From Pseudomonadota bacterium (GTDB lineage Bacteria; Pseudomonadota; Gammaproteobacteria; Xanthomonadales; Xanthomonadaceae), in contig JAKACT010000003.1 of NCBI GenBank assembly GCA_021821195.1, positions 124,001 to 188,000 on the forward strand: a stretch of 64,000 nt of DNA, read 5' to 3'. Positions 51,030 to 61,287 of this stretch are shown here, one piece after another. The notes beneath the pieces are model-generated. The model worked only from the letters and a program-made list of their open reading frames with translations, was not told the origin of the DNA and ran no database searches. Numbering within the stretch: the stretch's first letter is position 1; the number at the start of each line of letters is the position of its first letter. Both the position numbers and the translations under genes were made by a program.

Positions 51030-53204
51030 ATGAAACAACCCATCGCCTGCGCACTCGCGCTCGCCATTTCCGCCGCCCTGGGCGTGAACGCCGCCCACGC
51101 CGCGCAGAAGCAGGAGGCTTCGACTTCGATGCATACCGCCACCGCCTACAGCGGCCCGTTCGCCACCCCCAGCACGCTGGACCTGAACTACCCGCAGTTC
51201 GACAAGATCCAGGACAGCGACTTCGCCCCCGCTTTCGACGCCGGCATGGCCGAGCAGTTGCGCGAGATGGACGCGATCGCCAACAACCCGGAGGCACCGA
51301 CCTTCCAGAACACCATCGTGGCGATGGAGAAGAGCGGCCAACTGCTGGACCGCGCCACCAACGTGTTCTTCAACCTGGTGGGCACCGACAAGAACGACGC
51401 CCGCGACAAGCTGCAGACCGAGTACGCGCCGAAGTTCTCCGCGCACCGCGACGCGATCACCCTCAACCCGAAGCTGTTCGCGCGGATCAAGAAGCTGTAC
51501 GACGCCCGCGACACGCTGGGCCTGGATGCGGTGGATACGCGCCTGCTGGAAAAGCGCTACGAGGACTTCGTGCGCGGCGGCGCCGCATTGACCGACGCGC
51601 AGAAGGCGCGCATCCGCGACATCAACACGCAGATGTCGAAGCTGGGCACCCAGTTCAACCAGAACGTGCTGGCGGAAGTGAACGATTCCGCCATCGTGGT
51701 GGACAGCCGCGACGAGCTGGCCGGGATGAGCGACGAGCAGATCGCCGCCGCCGCCGAGGCCGCCAAGGCGCGCAAGCTCGACGGCAAGTACGTGATCGCG
51801 CTGCTCAACACGACCGGCCAGCCGGCGGAGGCACAGCTGGCCAACCGCGCGCTGCGCCAGCGCCTGCACGAGGCCTCGGTGGCCCGCGGCAGCCGCGGCA
51901 ACCAGTGGGACAACACCGCCATCGTCTCGCAGGTGCTGAAGCTGCGCGCCGAGCGCGCGCGCCTGCTGGGCTACGACACCTCGGCCAACTTCGTGCTGGC
52001 CGACGAAACCGCCGCCAACCAGGACAACGTCAATGCCATGCTGCGCCAGCTGGCGCCGAAGGCGGTGGCCAACGCCCGCCGCGAGGGCGCCGACCTGCAG
52101 GCGATGATCGACGCCGAGCAGAAGGCCAAGGGACAGCCGACCTTCACCCTGCAGCCGTGGGACTGGGCCTACTACAGCGAAAAGGTGCGGGCGGCGAAGT
52201 TCAGCTTCGACGAAAGCCAGCTCAAGCCGTACTTCGAGATGAAGAACGTGCTCGAGAACGGCGTCTTCCACGCCGCCAACAAGCTGTACGGGATCAGCTT
52301 CAAGGAGCGCACCGACCTGCCCAAGTACCACCCGGACACCTGGATCTACGACGTGTTCGACAAGGACGGCAAGCGCCTGTCGATCTTCATCTGGGATCCC
52401 TACGCGCGTGCCTCCAAGCGCGGCGGTGCGTGGATGAACACCTACGTGGCGCAGTCGGCGCTGCTGGGCGAAAAGCCGGTGGTGGCCAACCACCTGAACG
52501 TGCCCAAGCCGTCCGAAGGCAAGCCCACCCTGCTGACTTGGGATGAGGTCACCACCGCCTTCCACGAATTCGGCCATGCGCTGCACGGCTTCTTCCAGGA
52601 CGTGCGCTACCCGTACTTCTCGATGAACGTGCCGCGCGACTTCGTCGAATACCCGTCGCAGGTCAACGAGATGTGGGCCGACTGGCCCGAGATCCTGGCC
52701 CACTACGCCAAGCACTACCAAACCGGCGAGGCGATGCCGAAGGCGTTGCTGGACAAGGTGATCGCGGCGTCGAAGTTCAACCAGGGCTTCGCCACCACCG
52801 AATACCTGGAAGCGGCGATGCTGGACCAGCGCTGGCACCAGCTACCGCTGGAAAATATCCCGGAAGCCAGCGGCGTGATTGCGTTCGAAGCGCAGGCGCT
52901 GGAGGCCGACGGCTTCGACTACGCGCCGGTGCCGCCGCGCTACCGCACGCCCTACTTCAGCCACATCATGGGCGGCTATGCGGCCGGCTACTACGCCTAC
53001 ATCTGGTCGGAGGTGCTGGGTGCCAACACCACCCAGTGGATCCGCCAGAACGGCGGGCTGAGCCTGGAGAACGGCGACCGACTGCGCAAGTTCGTGCTGG
53101 CGCCGGGCGGGCAGATCGAAGCCGGCAAGCTGTTCCCCAACTTCGCCGGCTACGAGGCGAAGATCGAGGCCCTGCTGGAACAGCGCGGGCTGGACAGCAA
53201 GTAA
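51030..53204 (+). CDS. dcp: Peptidyl-dipeptidase Dcp (M3 family), exported
   Basis: A 724-residue M3 metallopeptidase with a signal peptide (residues 1-26, ALALAISAALGVNAAHA). The zinc site HEFGHALH (about residues 514-521) is intact, with the distal Glu in the following helix (YPSQVNEMWADWPE). The signature FDKDGKRLSIFIWDPYARASKRGGAW and HIMGGYAAGYYAYIWSEVLG match Dcp. It removes C-terminal dipeptides from peptides in the periplasm. The start at 51030 is preferred for the signal peptide. A strong terminator follows. Confidence 0.93.
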   Translation: MKQPIACALALAISAALGVNAAHAAQKQEASTSMHTATAYSGPFATPSTLDLNYPQFDKIQDSDFAPAFDAGMAEQLREMDAIANNPEAPTFQNTIVAMEKSGQLLDRATNVFFNLVGTDKNDARDKLQTEYAPKFSAHRDAITLNPKLFARIKKLYDARDTLGLDAVDTRLLEKRYEDFVRGGAALTDAQKARIRDINTQMSKLGTQFNQNVLAEVNDSAIVVDSRDELAGMSDEQIAAAAEAAKARKLDGKYVIALLNTTGQPAEAQLANRALRQRLHEASVARGSRGNQWDNTAIVSQVLKLRAERARLLGYDTSANFVLADETAANQDNVNAMLRQLAPKAVANARREGADLQAMIDAEQKAKGQPTFTLQPWDWAYYSEKVRAAKFSFDESQLKPYFEMKNVLENGVFHAANKLYGISFKERTDLPKYHPDTWIYDVFDKDGKRLSIFIWDPYARASKRGGAWMNTYVAQSALLGEKPVVANHLNVPKPSEGKPTLLTWDEVTTAFHEFGHALHGFFQDVRYPYFSMNVPRDFVEYPSQVNEMWADWPEILAHYAKHYQTGEAMPKALLDKVIAASKFNQGFATTEYLEAAMLDQRWHQLPLENIPEASGVIAFEAQALEADGFDYAPVPPRYRTPYFSHIMGGYAAGYYAYIWSEVLGANTTQWIRQNGGLSLENGDRLRKFVLAPGGQIEAGKLFPNFAGYEAKIEALLEQRGLDSK

Positions 53205-53271
53205 GCCTGCGGGCGCAGGGCGGGCATTCCGCCCTGCGCAAGCCCCTCCTAGGAAAGGGCAGCCCTACAAC

Positions 53272-53301
53272 GCACAAGCCCCGCCGGAGCGGGGCTTGTG
53301 C
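53272..53301 (+). terminator. Bidirectional terminator between dcp and dksA
   Basis: A perfect 13-base stem (GCACAAGCCCCGC / GCGGGGCTTGTGC) with a 4-base loop, in the gap between two convergent genes. It shares the AAGCCCCGC core with three other terminators in this window. Confidence 0.75.
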
Positions 53302-53328
53302 ATGCCTAGGCAATGCTGCCGGGAAGGC

Positions 53329-54360
53329 TCAGTCGCCCATCTGCTTCTGCAGGTGCTCCCAGCGCTCCTGGGCATCGATGGTGCGCTCGGCGGTCAGCCG
53401 CGCCTCCATCCGCTCCAAGCCGATCTCTTCGCCGGTATCGACGCAGAAGCCGTACTCGCCGCTGTCCACGCGCTTGAGCGTGCTATCGATCTTGCCGATC
53501 AGCTTGCGGTAGCGGTCGCGGGTGCGCAGTTCCAGCGAATTCTCGGTCTCGCGGGTGGCGCGCTCGGCTTCGTCGCCGATGTCGCGTACTTCCTCGCGCA
53601 GGTTCTCGATCGTCTGCTTGGACTCTTCCACCAGGTCCGCGCGCCACTGCAGCAGGCGCTGGCGGAAGTACTCCAACTGCAGCGGGCTCATGTATTCCTC
53701 GTCCGCCGCTGGCTTGTAGCCGGCCGGCAGGATCGGGCGGCCGCTGGCCTCATCGACCTTGTACGGCACGACCTTGTGCTTGCCCTTGGGCGCAGACTGC
53801 GCCGCGGGCGTTTTCTTCACCGCAACCATCACTTTCCCTTTCTTCTTGTTGTCCGCGGCCGGCGCCGGCTTCACGACCGGTGGTGCCACGGGCTTGTGCG
53901 TTTCTTTCTTCGGCGTTTCCACCGCCGCCTTGGCCGCCTTCTGCGGCTGGGGCTTGGGCGCTGGCGCCTTCTTGGCAACCACCGGCGCCTTGGCAACCAC
54001 CGGCTTCTTGGCCGGTGCCGGCTTGGCGACCGCGGCAACCTTCTTCACCGCGGGCTTCGCGACGGGCTTGGCGACAGGCTTCTTCGCCACTGCCTTGGCA
54101 GCAGGCTTGGCCGCCTTGGCGACGGGCTTGGCAACCGGCTTCTTGGCCACCACTGCCTTCTTGACGGGCGCGGCCTTTTTCACCGGCGCCTTCTTGGCCA
54201 CCACCTTCTTAGCCACCGCCTTCTTCGCGACAGGCTTGGCCGCCGGCTTTGCCGCCTTCTTGGCGACCGGCGCCGCCTTCTTGGCGGTCACGGGCTTCTT
54301 GGCCGGAGCGGCTTTCTTGGCCGCCTTGGCGACCTTCTTCGCGGGTTTCTTCGCTGCCAC
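53329..54360 (-). CDS. dksA: DksA-type RNA polymerase-binding protein with Lys/Ala-rich tail
   Basis: A 343-residue transcription factor that works with ppGpp at rRNA and stress promoters. The DksA core is residues 221-343: coiled coil with the tip motif DIGDEA (Asp260, Asp263, Ala265), then the zinc-finger region. Only one of four zinc cysteines is present (FCVDT, Cys306; the others are Thr and Ala), which is the pattern of zinc-independent DksA forms. The first 220 residues are Lys/Ala/Pro-rich (KPAKK, AAPVAKK, PVAKP units), like histone H1 tails. GTG at 54360 is chosen: an SD (AAGGA) lies 12 bases upstream and it matches the AAKKPAKK start. A promoter TTGCCG-17-TATAAC precedes it. Confidence 0.85.
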   Translation of the reverse strand: MAAKKPAKKVAKAAKKAAPAKKPVTAKKAAPVAKKAAKPAAKPVAKKAVAKKVVAKKAPVKKAAPVKKAVVAKKPVAKPVAKAAKPAAKAVAKKPVAKPVAKPAVKKVAAVAKPAPAKKPVVAKAPVVAKKAPAPKPQPQKAAKAAVETPKKETHKPVAPPVVKPAPAADNKKKGKVMVAVKKTPAAQSAPKGKHKVVPYKVDEASGRPILPAGYKPAADEEYMSPLQLEYFRQRLLQWRADLVEESKQTIENLREEVRDIGDEAERATRETENSLELRTRDRYRKLIGKIDSTLKRVDSGEYGFCVDTGEEIGLERMEARLTAERTIDAQERWEHLQKQMGD

Positions 54361-54405
54361 GTCGAGGTGTTCCTTCGGTTTTCCCTTGAGGCGGGAAGGC
54401 GCGCT

Positions 54406-54434
54406 GTTATACCCTGCCAAGCGCAAGGCGGCAA
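54406..54434 (-). promoter_or_regulatory. sigma70-type promoter of dksA
   Basis: On the minus strand, TTGCCG (54434-54429), a 17-base spacer and TATAAC (54411-54406), giving a start near 54399 and a leader of about 39 bases. The spacing and both boxes are near consensus, unusually so for this G+C-rich window. Confidence 0.6.
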
Positions 54435-54482
54435 CCACGCGGATCCCGCGGCGGCGCCTGCCTCCCCGTCCGTGGCCGGTCC

Positions 54483-54701
54483 GTGATCGACAGACTCCTC
54501 ATTGCGCTGCTGCGCGGCTACAAGCGCTGGATCAGCCCCCTGCTGGGGACGCGCTGCCGGTTCGTCCCGACCTGTTCGGAATACGCAATGGACGCCATCG
54601 GCCGCTTCGGCGCGCTCCGCGGCGGCTGGCTGGCGATCCGTCGCATCGGCCGCTGCCATCCCCTGCATCCCGGCGGGCACGACCCCGTGCCGCCGCACTA
54701 G
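54483..54701 (+). CDS. yidD: Membrane protein insertion efficiency factor
   Basis: A 72-residue protein beginning with GTG at 54483. The [55 protein letters not shown] pattern with its three Cys (CRF, TCSEY, RCHP) is the YidD signature. It helps YidC insert membrane proteins. The gene is divergent from dksA. The dihydroorotase remnant follows 9 bases after its stop. Confidence 0.93.
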   Translation: MIDRLLIALLRGYKRWISPLLGTRCRFVPTCSEYAMDAIGRFGALRGGWLAIRRIGRCHPLHPGGHDPVPPH

Positions 54702-54709
54702 AGAAGCCC

Positions 54710-55068
54710 CCTGCCCTCCTGACCGTCAACACCCGGCTTGTGGGCGAAGGGCGCGAATTCGACGGCGACCTGCGCTTCGGCGACGGCCGCATCGAGGCCA
54801 TCGGAGGCCTGCATCAAGCCCCCCCGGCGATCAGGGACGTGGCCGACCCCGCGACGCCGTCGTGCGTGCACTGGCCGTCCGCCGCGAGGACGTACCCAGC
54901 AAGTGCGGCCGGTCGCCGTCCGAGGGCTATACGTTCCGCTCGCGCATCGCCTCGACTTGGGTCAATGGCGTAGTGGCTTGGGACGGCGACAAGCTGGCCG
55001 GCAGCCCGCGGGGGCAGCGGCTGGCGTTCGATCACTGGCTGGAACAGTACTGGCGCCCTTCCCCTGCC
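54710..55068 (+). pseudogene. Collapsed dihydroorotase gene (pyrC-like)
   Basis: The 382-base gap between yidD and folE2 holds two pieces of one gene. From about 54719 a frame reads LLTVNTRLVGEGREFDGDLRF and GDGRIEAIGGLHQ, the N-terminal beta-sandwich of a dihydroorotase/amidohydrolase. From about 54877, in another frame, it reads REDVPSKCG, then SPSEGYTFRSRIASTWVNG and VVAWDGDKLAG, ending GQRLAFD, the usual C-terminus. The whole TIM-barrel middle with metal ligands (about 330 residues) is missing and there is a frame change, so it cannot make a working enzyme. A working pyrC must lie elsewhere, or pyrimidines are scavenged. Confidence 0.6.
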
Positions 55069-55083
55069 AGGGAAGGCGCCGCC

Positions 55084-56007
55084 TCAGGCATTCCTGCCGC
55101 TGACGCTGGCGACGGCGTCGTGCGGGTGCAGGCTCTCGAAATGCGCCACGCGGGCGCTCCACGCGCCGATGCGGGGATCGGCCGCAAGCACCGAGGACAC
55201 CCGCCGCGCGGCGTCCTCGCAGAACATCAGGTTGGCCGCATTGGCCTGCGCGAACGCCTGCTCGTCCTCGCGCTTGACCGCCGTCTGCACCGGCGTGCCC
55301 AGCGCGGTTTCCAGCGCGTCCACCAGCGATGCCAGCGGCAGCTCGTCGAACGCCGGCCGCAGTTCCACGCGCACGTCGGCACGGCTGCGCTGTGCATGCG
55401 GAGTGGCGGCCAGGCCGCGCTCGCCGGCCAGCCAGTCGTGGACAGAGGCCACCGACAGCGACGGCGCCTCGGCGAAATCCTCGGCGAAGCGCCGTGCGTT
55501 GGCCTGCCGTGACAGCGCAGCCGAGGCCGGGCAGGTGCTGGAGTATTCGACCGAGAAGCCCAGCGCCAGCCGCAGGTGGCCGTCGGCAAGCTCCGCCTCG
55601 ATCTCGACCGGGTAACGCTTCCAGCCGGCGTTGTCGCTCAGCAGGGCGCGGCGCAGCAGCAGGTGGTCGAAGCGCAGGCGCAGGCGCGCACGTTCGGCCA
55701 GGCCCTTCTGCGAGGCGATGCAGGCGTCCAGCAGCCGCCGCAGCGAGGGCGCGCCCAGGGTTTCGTTCGCAAGGCCTTCCTGCAGCTGCAGGTACAGCCG
55801 CGACATATGGATGCCGCGGGCGTCGGGATCACGCAGGTTGACGGCTACGTCCACACTGGCGGGCACCAGCAGCGGCGCGCCACCCTCGCCAGGCAGGCGG
55901 ATGGGCAGGGCCATGCCGTCCATCCCCACCCAGTCCAACGGGCGCGCCAGCGCGACCGCGTCAAAGGCGACATCGGGCAGGGGGACGGGGGAAACGGTCT
56001 TGTGCAT
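55084..56007 (-). CDS. folE2: GTP cyclohydrolase FolE2 (type IB)
   Basis: A 307-residue enzyme that converts GTP to dihydroneopterin triphosphate for folate synthesis and can use metals other than zinc. LDWVGMDGMALPIRL at the N-terminus, RGIHMSRLYLQLQE, the active-site VEYSSTCPASAALSRQ with its Cys, and KREDEQAFAQANAANLMFCEDAARR are all as in GCYH-IB. The start at 56007 is used; an upstream Arg-rich open frame belongs to the antisense of another gene. It follows the squalene/phytoene gene on the same strand by 70 bases. Confidence 0.92.
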   Translation of the reverse strand: MHKTVSPVPLPDVAFDAVALARPLDWVGMDGMALPIRLPGEGGAPLLVPASVDVAVNLRDPDARGIHMSRLYLQLQEGLANETLGAPSLRRLLDACIASQKGLAERARLRLRFDHLLLRRALLSDNAGWKRYPVEIEAELADGHLRLALGFSVEYSSTCPASAALSRQANARRFAEDFAEAPSLSVASVHDWLAGERGLAATPHAQRSRADVRVELRPAFDELPLASLVDALETALGTPVQTAVKREDEQAFAQANAANLMFCEDAARRVSSVLAADPRIGAWSARVAHFESLHPHDAVASVSGRNA

Positions 56008-56077
56008 CGCGACATTGTACCGGTGCGGGCATGAGCGCCTACGCAACGCTCTGGTGCATCCGCACCGCTGCGCGCGA

Positions 56078-56749
56078 TCAGCCGCGGGCGGCGCGCCAGG
56101 CGGCCCACAGCGCGACCGGCGCAGGCAGCGGGCCCTTGGCGGCGCGCGCCAGCCGGCCCAGCCGCGCCCGCACCAGCGCGGCATGTATGCGCTCGGCGCG
56201 GGGCGCATCGCGCAGCGGCGGCAACGCCAGCAGGCTGGGGATATCGGTGCCGGCCGCCGGTACGCCGCGCACCGGCAGGTGCAATACCCATTCGGCCAGC
56301 AGCGCTTCGGCCATCGCCTGCGTGGATGCCGGCGGCATGGCGTCAAACAGCTGCGCGGCCAGCACCGCCTGCGCGCGCGCAAACGGCTCCAGCCCGCGCA
56401 GGCTCGCCGCGCGGTCGTCTTCGGGGCTGCGGCTGGCGCGCAGGGCGGGGATGCCGGCCGCCAGCAGCGCCCAGTCCAGCGGCAGCTTCTGCAGCGCCAG
56501 CCCCAGCGGATGGCGGCGCGCGCCGCGCGACCAGCCCGCGAGTTCTTCTTCCCACCAGCCCAGCTTGGCCGCGCCGGGCGTCGGGTCGTCCCCGCCCCAG
56601 GCCGCCTCGGTCAGCTCGCCACGCAGGGCCAGCCAGGCGCGCGCGCGCTGGCGCTGCGCTGCCGGCAGGAACACTTCCGCCACGGCCCATTCCGGCCACT
56701 GCGCCCGCCACTTGGCGAGGAAACTGTCGAGGGAGGCGCTGTCGGTCAT
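56078..56749 (-). CDS. Short squalene/phytoene synthase family protein
   Basis: A 223-residue protein, shorter than usual enzymes (about 280). WLALRGELTEAAWG and KLGWWEEELAGWSRGARRHPLG are of the family, but I see no clear DxxxD aspartate-rich motif pair for prenyl diphosphate binding, so it may be inactive or a small homologue of unknown role, as seen in other Xanthomonadaceae. The start at 56749 is the natural ATG. It lies between the HAD phosphatase and folE2 genes on the same strand. Confidence 0.65.
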   Translation of the reverse strand: MTDSASLDSFLAKWRAQWPEWAVAEVFLPAAQRQRARAWLALRGELTEAAWGGDDPTPGAAKLGWWEEELAGWSRGARRHPLGLALQKLPLDWALLAAGIPALRASRSPEDDRAASLRGLEPFARAQAVLAAQLFDAMPPASTQAMAEALLAEWVLHLPVRGVPAAGTDIPSLLALPPLRDAPRAERIHAALVRARLGRLARAAKGPLPAPVALWAAWRAARG

Positions 56750-56799
56750 GGGGAAATTGTAGGCGGACGGCGGCGTGGAAGCCGGCCTGCCTGCTCTGA

Positions 56800-57465
56800 T
56801 CAGCGGGTGGGGATTCCGCCGAGCAGATCGCTCGGCGTTGCCACCATCACGTCGCCGCCCCACGCCGCCGGCTCGTCGCCCTCGGGGCGGTAACCCCAGA
56901 GGGCCACCACCGAGCGCATGCCGGCGGCACGGGCGGCATCGATATCGCGGCGGTCGTCGCCGACGTACACGCAGTCGTCGATGGCAGCGCCCAGTTCGGC
57001 CGCGGCGTGCAGCAGCGGCAGCGGGTGCGGCTTGCGTTCGGGAAGGGTGTCGCCGCCGATGAGGATGGCACTGCGCGTTTCCCAACCCAGTGCCGGCAGC
57101 ACCTGCCGGGCCAGGTATTCCGGCTTGTTGGTGACGATGCCCCAGCGGCTGCCGGCGGCCTCGATGGCGTCCAGCAGCTCGGCCACGCCCTCGAACAGCA
57201 CGCTGTGCTGGCCCAGTACCTGCTCGTAGATGTCGAGGAACTCGCGGATCATCTCGCCCGGCACGTCCCCGCCCAGCTGCGGGAACGCCGCCGCGCTCAT
57301 CGCCCGCGAGCCCTTGGACACGTGCGGGCGCAGCGCCTCCAGCGCCATCGGCCCCTGTCCACGCGCAGCGCGCATCTGGTTGACGGTGGCCACCATGTCC
57401 GGGGCACTGTCGAGCAGGGTGCCGTCGAGGTCGAACAGCACCAGCTTCGGAAACACCGCGCTCAT
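56800..57465 (-). CDS. HAD-family phosphatase (phosphoglycolate or MurNAc-6-P type)
   Basis: A 221-residue HAD hydrolase. [14 protein letters not shown] (nucleophile Asp and acid Asp), GIVTNKPEY and [16 protein letters not shown] are intact. It overlaps ubiG by 4 bases and is in the order mtaD-ubiG-phosphatase. In Pseudomonas the gene in this place is mupP, the N-acetylmuramate-6-phosphate phosphatase of a cell-wall recycling route, so that role is at least as likely as phosphoglycolate phosphatase. Sequence alone does not decide. Confidence 0.85.
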   Translation of the reverse strand: MSAVFPKLVLFDLDGTLLDSAPDMVATVNQMRAARGQGPMALEALRPHVSKGSRAMSAAAFPQLGGDVPGEMIREFLDIYEQVLGQHSVLFEGVAELLDAIEAAGSRWGIVTNKPEYLARQVLPALGWETRSAILIGGDTLPERKPHPLPLLHAAAELGAAIDDCVYVGDDRRDIDAARAAGMRSVVALWGYRPEGDEPAAWGGDVMVATPSDLLGGIPTR

Positions 57466-58175
57466 TCCGGCCTGCGCGCGCAGGCCAGGTAGTTGACGTC
57501 GGTACGCCGCACCACCCGCGCGGCGTTGCGCCACGGCTCGTACATCAGGCCGCTGACGTCTTCCAGCGCCAGCCCGGCCTCGCGCAGCAGCCGCGCCAGT
57601 TCCGACGGCTTGATGAAGTCGCGGTACTGGTGGGTGCCCTTGGGCAGCAGGCGCGCGATGTATTCCGCGCCGACGATGGCCAGCGCGAACGCGGCCGGAG
57701 TGCGGTTGAGCGTGGACAGGAACAGGCGTCCGCCCGGCTTCAGCAGGGTTGCGCAGGCGCGCACGATGGAGGCCGGATCGGGCACGTGCTCGAGCATCTC
57801 CATGCAGGTGACGACATCGAACGAGGCCGGCGCTTCCTCGGCCAGCGCTTCCACCGCCAGCTGCCGGTATTCGACCTTCACGCCAGACTCCAGGCCGTGC
57901 AGGCGCGCGACCTTCAGTAGGTTCGGCGCCAGGTCGATGGCAGTGACGCGGGCGCCGGCCTTGGCCAGCGCCTCGCTGAGCAGGCCGCCGCCGCAGCCCA
58001 CGTCCAGCACGGCCGCATCGCGTAGCGCCGCCCGCCCTGCCACGTAGCCCAGCCGCGCCGGGTTCAGTGCGTGCAGCGCCTTCTGCGGGCCGTTCGGGTC
58101 CCACCAGCGCTGCGCAAGCTCGTCGAACTTGTCGAGCTCGGCCTGGTGGAAATTGGTCTGGGCGGTTGCGCTCAT
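57462..58175 (-). CDS. ubiG: Ubiquinone biosynthesis O-methyltransferase
   Basis: A 237-residue SAM-dependent methyltransferase doing both O-methylations of ubiquinone synthesis. [29 protein letters not shown] is the UbiG start; [16 protein letters not shown] is the SAM loop, followed by [13 protein letters not shown] and [10 protein letters not shown], then [12 protein letters not shown]. The start at 58175 matches the family. It overlaps the phosphatase gene by 4 bases and lies 34 bases after the deaminase gene. Confidence 0.95.
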   Translation of the reverse strand: MSATAQTNFHQAELDKFDELAQRWWDPNGPQKALHALNPARLGYVAGRAALRDAAVLDVGCGGGLLSEALAKAGARVTAIDLAPNLLKVARLHGLESGVKVEYRQLAVEALAEEAPASFDVVTCMEMLEHVPDPASIVRACATLLKPGGRLFLSTLNRTPAAFALAIVGAEYIARLLPKGTHQYRDFIKPSELARLLREAGLALEDVSGLMYEPWRNAARVVRRTDVNYLACARRPE

Positions 58176-58209
58176 GGGTGGCGTCCTGCGGATCCCTGCG
58201 GGAGGAAAA

Positions 58210-59547
58210 TCATCGTTGGATGGCGGCAATGCGCTGGCGCCACTGCCTGGCGTTGGCGACGATGGCGTCGATGTCCATGTCCACCAGCACGCGCTGGCGC
58301 AGCTTGGGCGCGCCGTCGATCCAGACGTCGCTGACCTGCTGGCGACCGGTGGCGTAGACCAGCTGCGAGACCACGTGGTGCAGCGGCTGCGTCTCGAGCT
58401 GCGACAGGTCCACGCACACCAGGTCGGCGCGCTTGCCGATTTCGATACTGCCGATGCGTGCATCGAAGCCAAGCGCCTTCGCGCCGCCCAGCGTGGCCGC
58501 GTGCAGCGCCTCGAAGGCCGAGAAACCGGCGGCGTCGTTGGCCACCGCCTTGCCCAGCAGCGCAGCGGTGCGGGTCTCGCCGAACATGTCGAGGTCGTTG
58601 TTGCTGGCGCAGCCGTCGGTGCCGATGGCGAGGTTCACGCCCGCCTTCAACAGCGCACAGGCCGGGCAGAAGCCCGAAGCCAGCTTGAGGTTGGATTCCG
58701 GGCAATGCACCACGCTGACGCCGCGCTCGGCGCACAGGTGGATCTCGGCCTCGGTGAGCTGGGTCATGTGCACCGCGATCAGGCGGTCGTTGACCAGGCC
58801 CAGCCGGTCCAGCCGCGCCAGCGGGCGCTGGCCGTGCAGGCTGATCGAATCGGCGATTTCCTGCGCGGTCTCGTGGGTGTGCAGGTGCACCGGCACGTCG
58901 AGCTGGTCGGACAGCATCCGCACGCGCTCGAAATTGGCATCGTTGACCGTGTACGGCGCGTGCGGGGCGAACGCGGTGCCGACCAGCGGGTCACCGCGCC
59001 AGGCATCGTGCAGTTCGCAGGCGCGGTCGAAGTATTCGTCGTCCGACTTCGCCCAGGCGCTGGGGAAATCGATGATCACCGCGCCGACCAGCGCGCGGAA
59101 ACCGTGCTTCTTGTAGACGCCTGCCTGCACGTCGGGGAAGAAGTAGTTCTCGTTGGCGCAGGTGGTGCCGCCGCGCAGCATCTCGGCGATCGACAGCGCC
59201 ATGCCGTCGGCCACGAATTCCGGCCCGATCACCGCCGCTTCCACCGGCCAGATGTGCTCGCGCAGCCAGGTCATCAGCGGCAGGTCGTCGGCGATCCCGC
59301 GCAGCAGGGTCATCGGGTTGTGGGTGTGGGCGTTGACCAGGCCGGGGATCAGCGCGGCATCCGGGCGCGACACGGTTTCCTTCGCCGCGAAGCGCGCGCG
59401 CGCCTCGGCGATGGGCAGCACGGCAACGATGGCGCCGGCAGAAACGGCAACGGCGTGATCCGGAAGGACCACGCCGTGCGGGACCACCGGAACCACCCAG
59501 CCGGCTTCGATCAGCAGATCGCAGGGCTGCGGGGCGGTATCCGTCAT
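58210..59547 (-). CDS. TRZ/ATZ-family amidohydrolase (MTA/SAH deaminase type)
   Basis: A 445-residue metal-dependent deaminase. [19 protein letters not shown] (HxH), [25 protein letters not shown] (His, Glu), [11 protein letters not shown] and [16 protein letters not shown] (Asp) carry the metal ligands. Related enzymes next to ubiG are annotated as 5-methylthioadenosine/S-adenosylhomocysteine deaminase (mtaD) in Pseudomonas. Substrate is inferred from position and similarity. It starts 3 bases before the end of efp. Confidence 0.88.
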   Translation of the reverse strand: MTDTAPQPCDLLIEAGWVVPVVPHGVVLPDHAVAVSAGAIVAVLPIAEARARFAAKETVSRPDAALIPGLVNAHTHNPMTLLRGIADDLPLMTWLREHIWPVEAAVIGPEFVADGMALSIAEMLRGGTTCANENYFFPDVQAGVYKKHGFRALVGAVIIDFPSAWAKSDDEYFDRACELHDAWRGDPLVGTAFAPHAPYTVNDANFERVRMLSDQLDVPVHLHTHETAQEIADSISLHGQRPLARLDRLGLVNDRLIAVHMTQLTEAEIHLCAERGVSVVHCPESNLKLASGFCPACALLKAGVNLAIGTDGCASNNDLDMFGETRTAALLGKAVANDAAGFSAFEALHAATLGGAKALGFDARIGSIEIGKRADLVCVDLSQLETQPLHHVVSQLVYATGRQQVSDVWIDGAPKLRQRVLVDMDIDAIVANARQWRQRIAAIQR

Positions 59548-59550
59548 CGC

Positions 59551-60117
59551 TTACTTCACCCGGCCGACGTATTCGCCGCTGCGGGTATCGACCTTGATGA
59601 TCTCGTCCTGGGCGACGAACAGCGGCACGCGCACCACCGCGCCGGTTTCCAGGGTGGCCGGCTTGCCGCCGGTGCCGGCGGTATCGCCCTTCACGCCCGG
59701 GTCGGTCTCGACGATCTTCAGCTCGACGAAGTTCGGCGGCGTCACCTGGATCGGATTGCCGTTGAACAGGGTGACCACGCAGTCTTCCTCACCCTTGATC
59801 CACTTGGCGGCATCGCCGACGCCGGCCTTGTCGGCCTGCACCTGCTCGAAGGTTTCCTGGTTCATGAAGTGCCAGTACTCGCCGTCCGTGTACAGGTACT
59901 GCATGTCGGTATCGACCACGTCCGCGGCCTCCACCGAATCGGTGGACTTCATGGTGATTTCCTGCACCCGGCCAGTGCGGATCTGGCGGTAGCGCACGCG
60001 GGTGAAGGCCTGACCCTTGCCCGGCTTCACGTAATCGGTTTCGAAAATGACCGCGGGCTCGTTGTTGACGAGGATCTTCTGGCCGGATTTGACGTCGTTC
60101 ATGCCCAGAGTGGCCAT
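59551..60117 (-). CDS. efp: Elongation factor P
   Basis: A 188-residue translation factor that relieves stalling at polyproline stretches. The modified loop PGKGQAF has Lys34, the residue beta-lysylated by EpmA after EpmB action; the three-domain OB/KOW pattern is intact with the C-terminal [11 protein letters not shown] at 60117 with AAGGAG upstream. It is divergent from epmB with a gap of 91 bases, and the amidohydrolase gene follows downstream by 3 bases. Confidence 0.96.
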   Translation of the reverse strand: MATLGMNDVKSGQKILVNNEPAVIFETDYVKPGKGQAFTRVRYRQIRTGRVQEITMKSTDSVEAADVVDTDMQYLYTDGEYWHFMNQETFEQVQADKAGVGDAAKWIKGEEDCVVTLFNGNPIQVTPPNFVELKIVETDPGVKGDTAGTGGKPATLETGAVVRVPLFVAQDEIIKVDTRSGEYVGRVK

Positions 60118-60208
60118 GGGTGCTCCTTGGGGCCACCCGTCCGGGCGGCTAGACTGTGTGTTTGGCGAGGATTCCGGCGTGGCCGGAACGGTTTTCTTGC
60201 AGCCCGAC

Positions 60209-61249
<1,041 letters not shown>

Positions 61250-61287
61250 TGTAGCCTGTCGGCAACGAACACCGCAAGATCTTCCGC

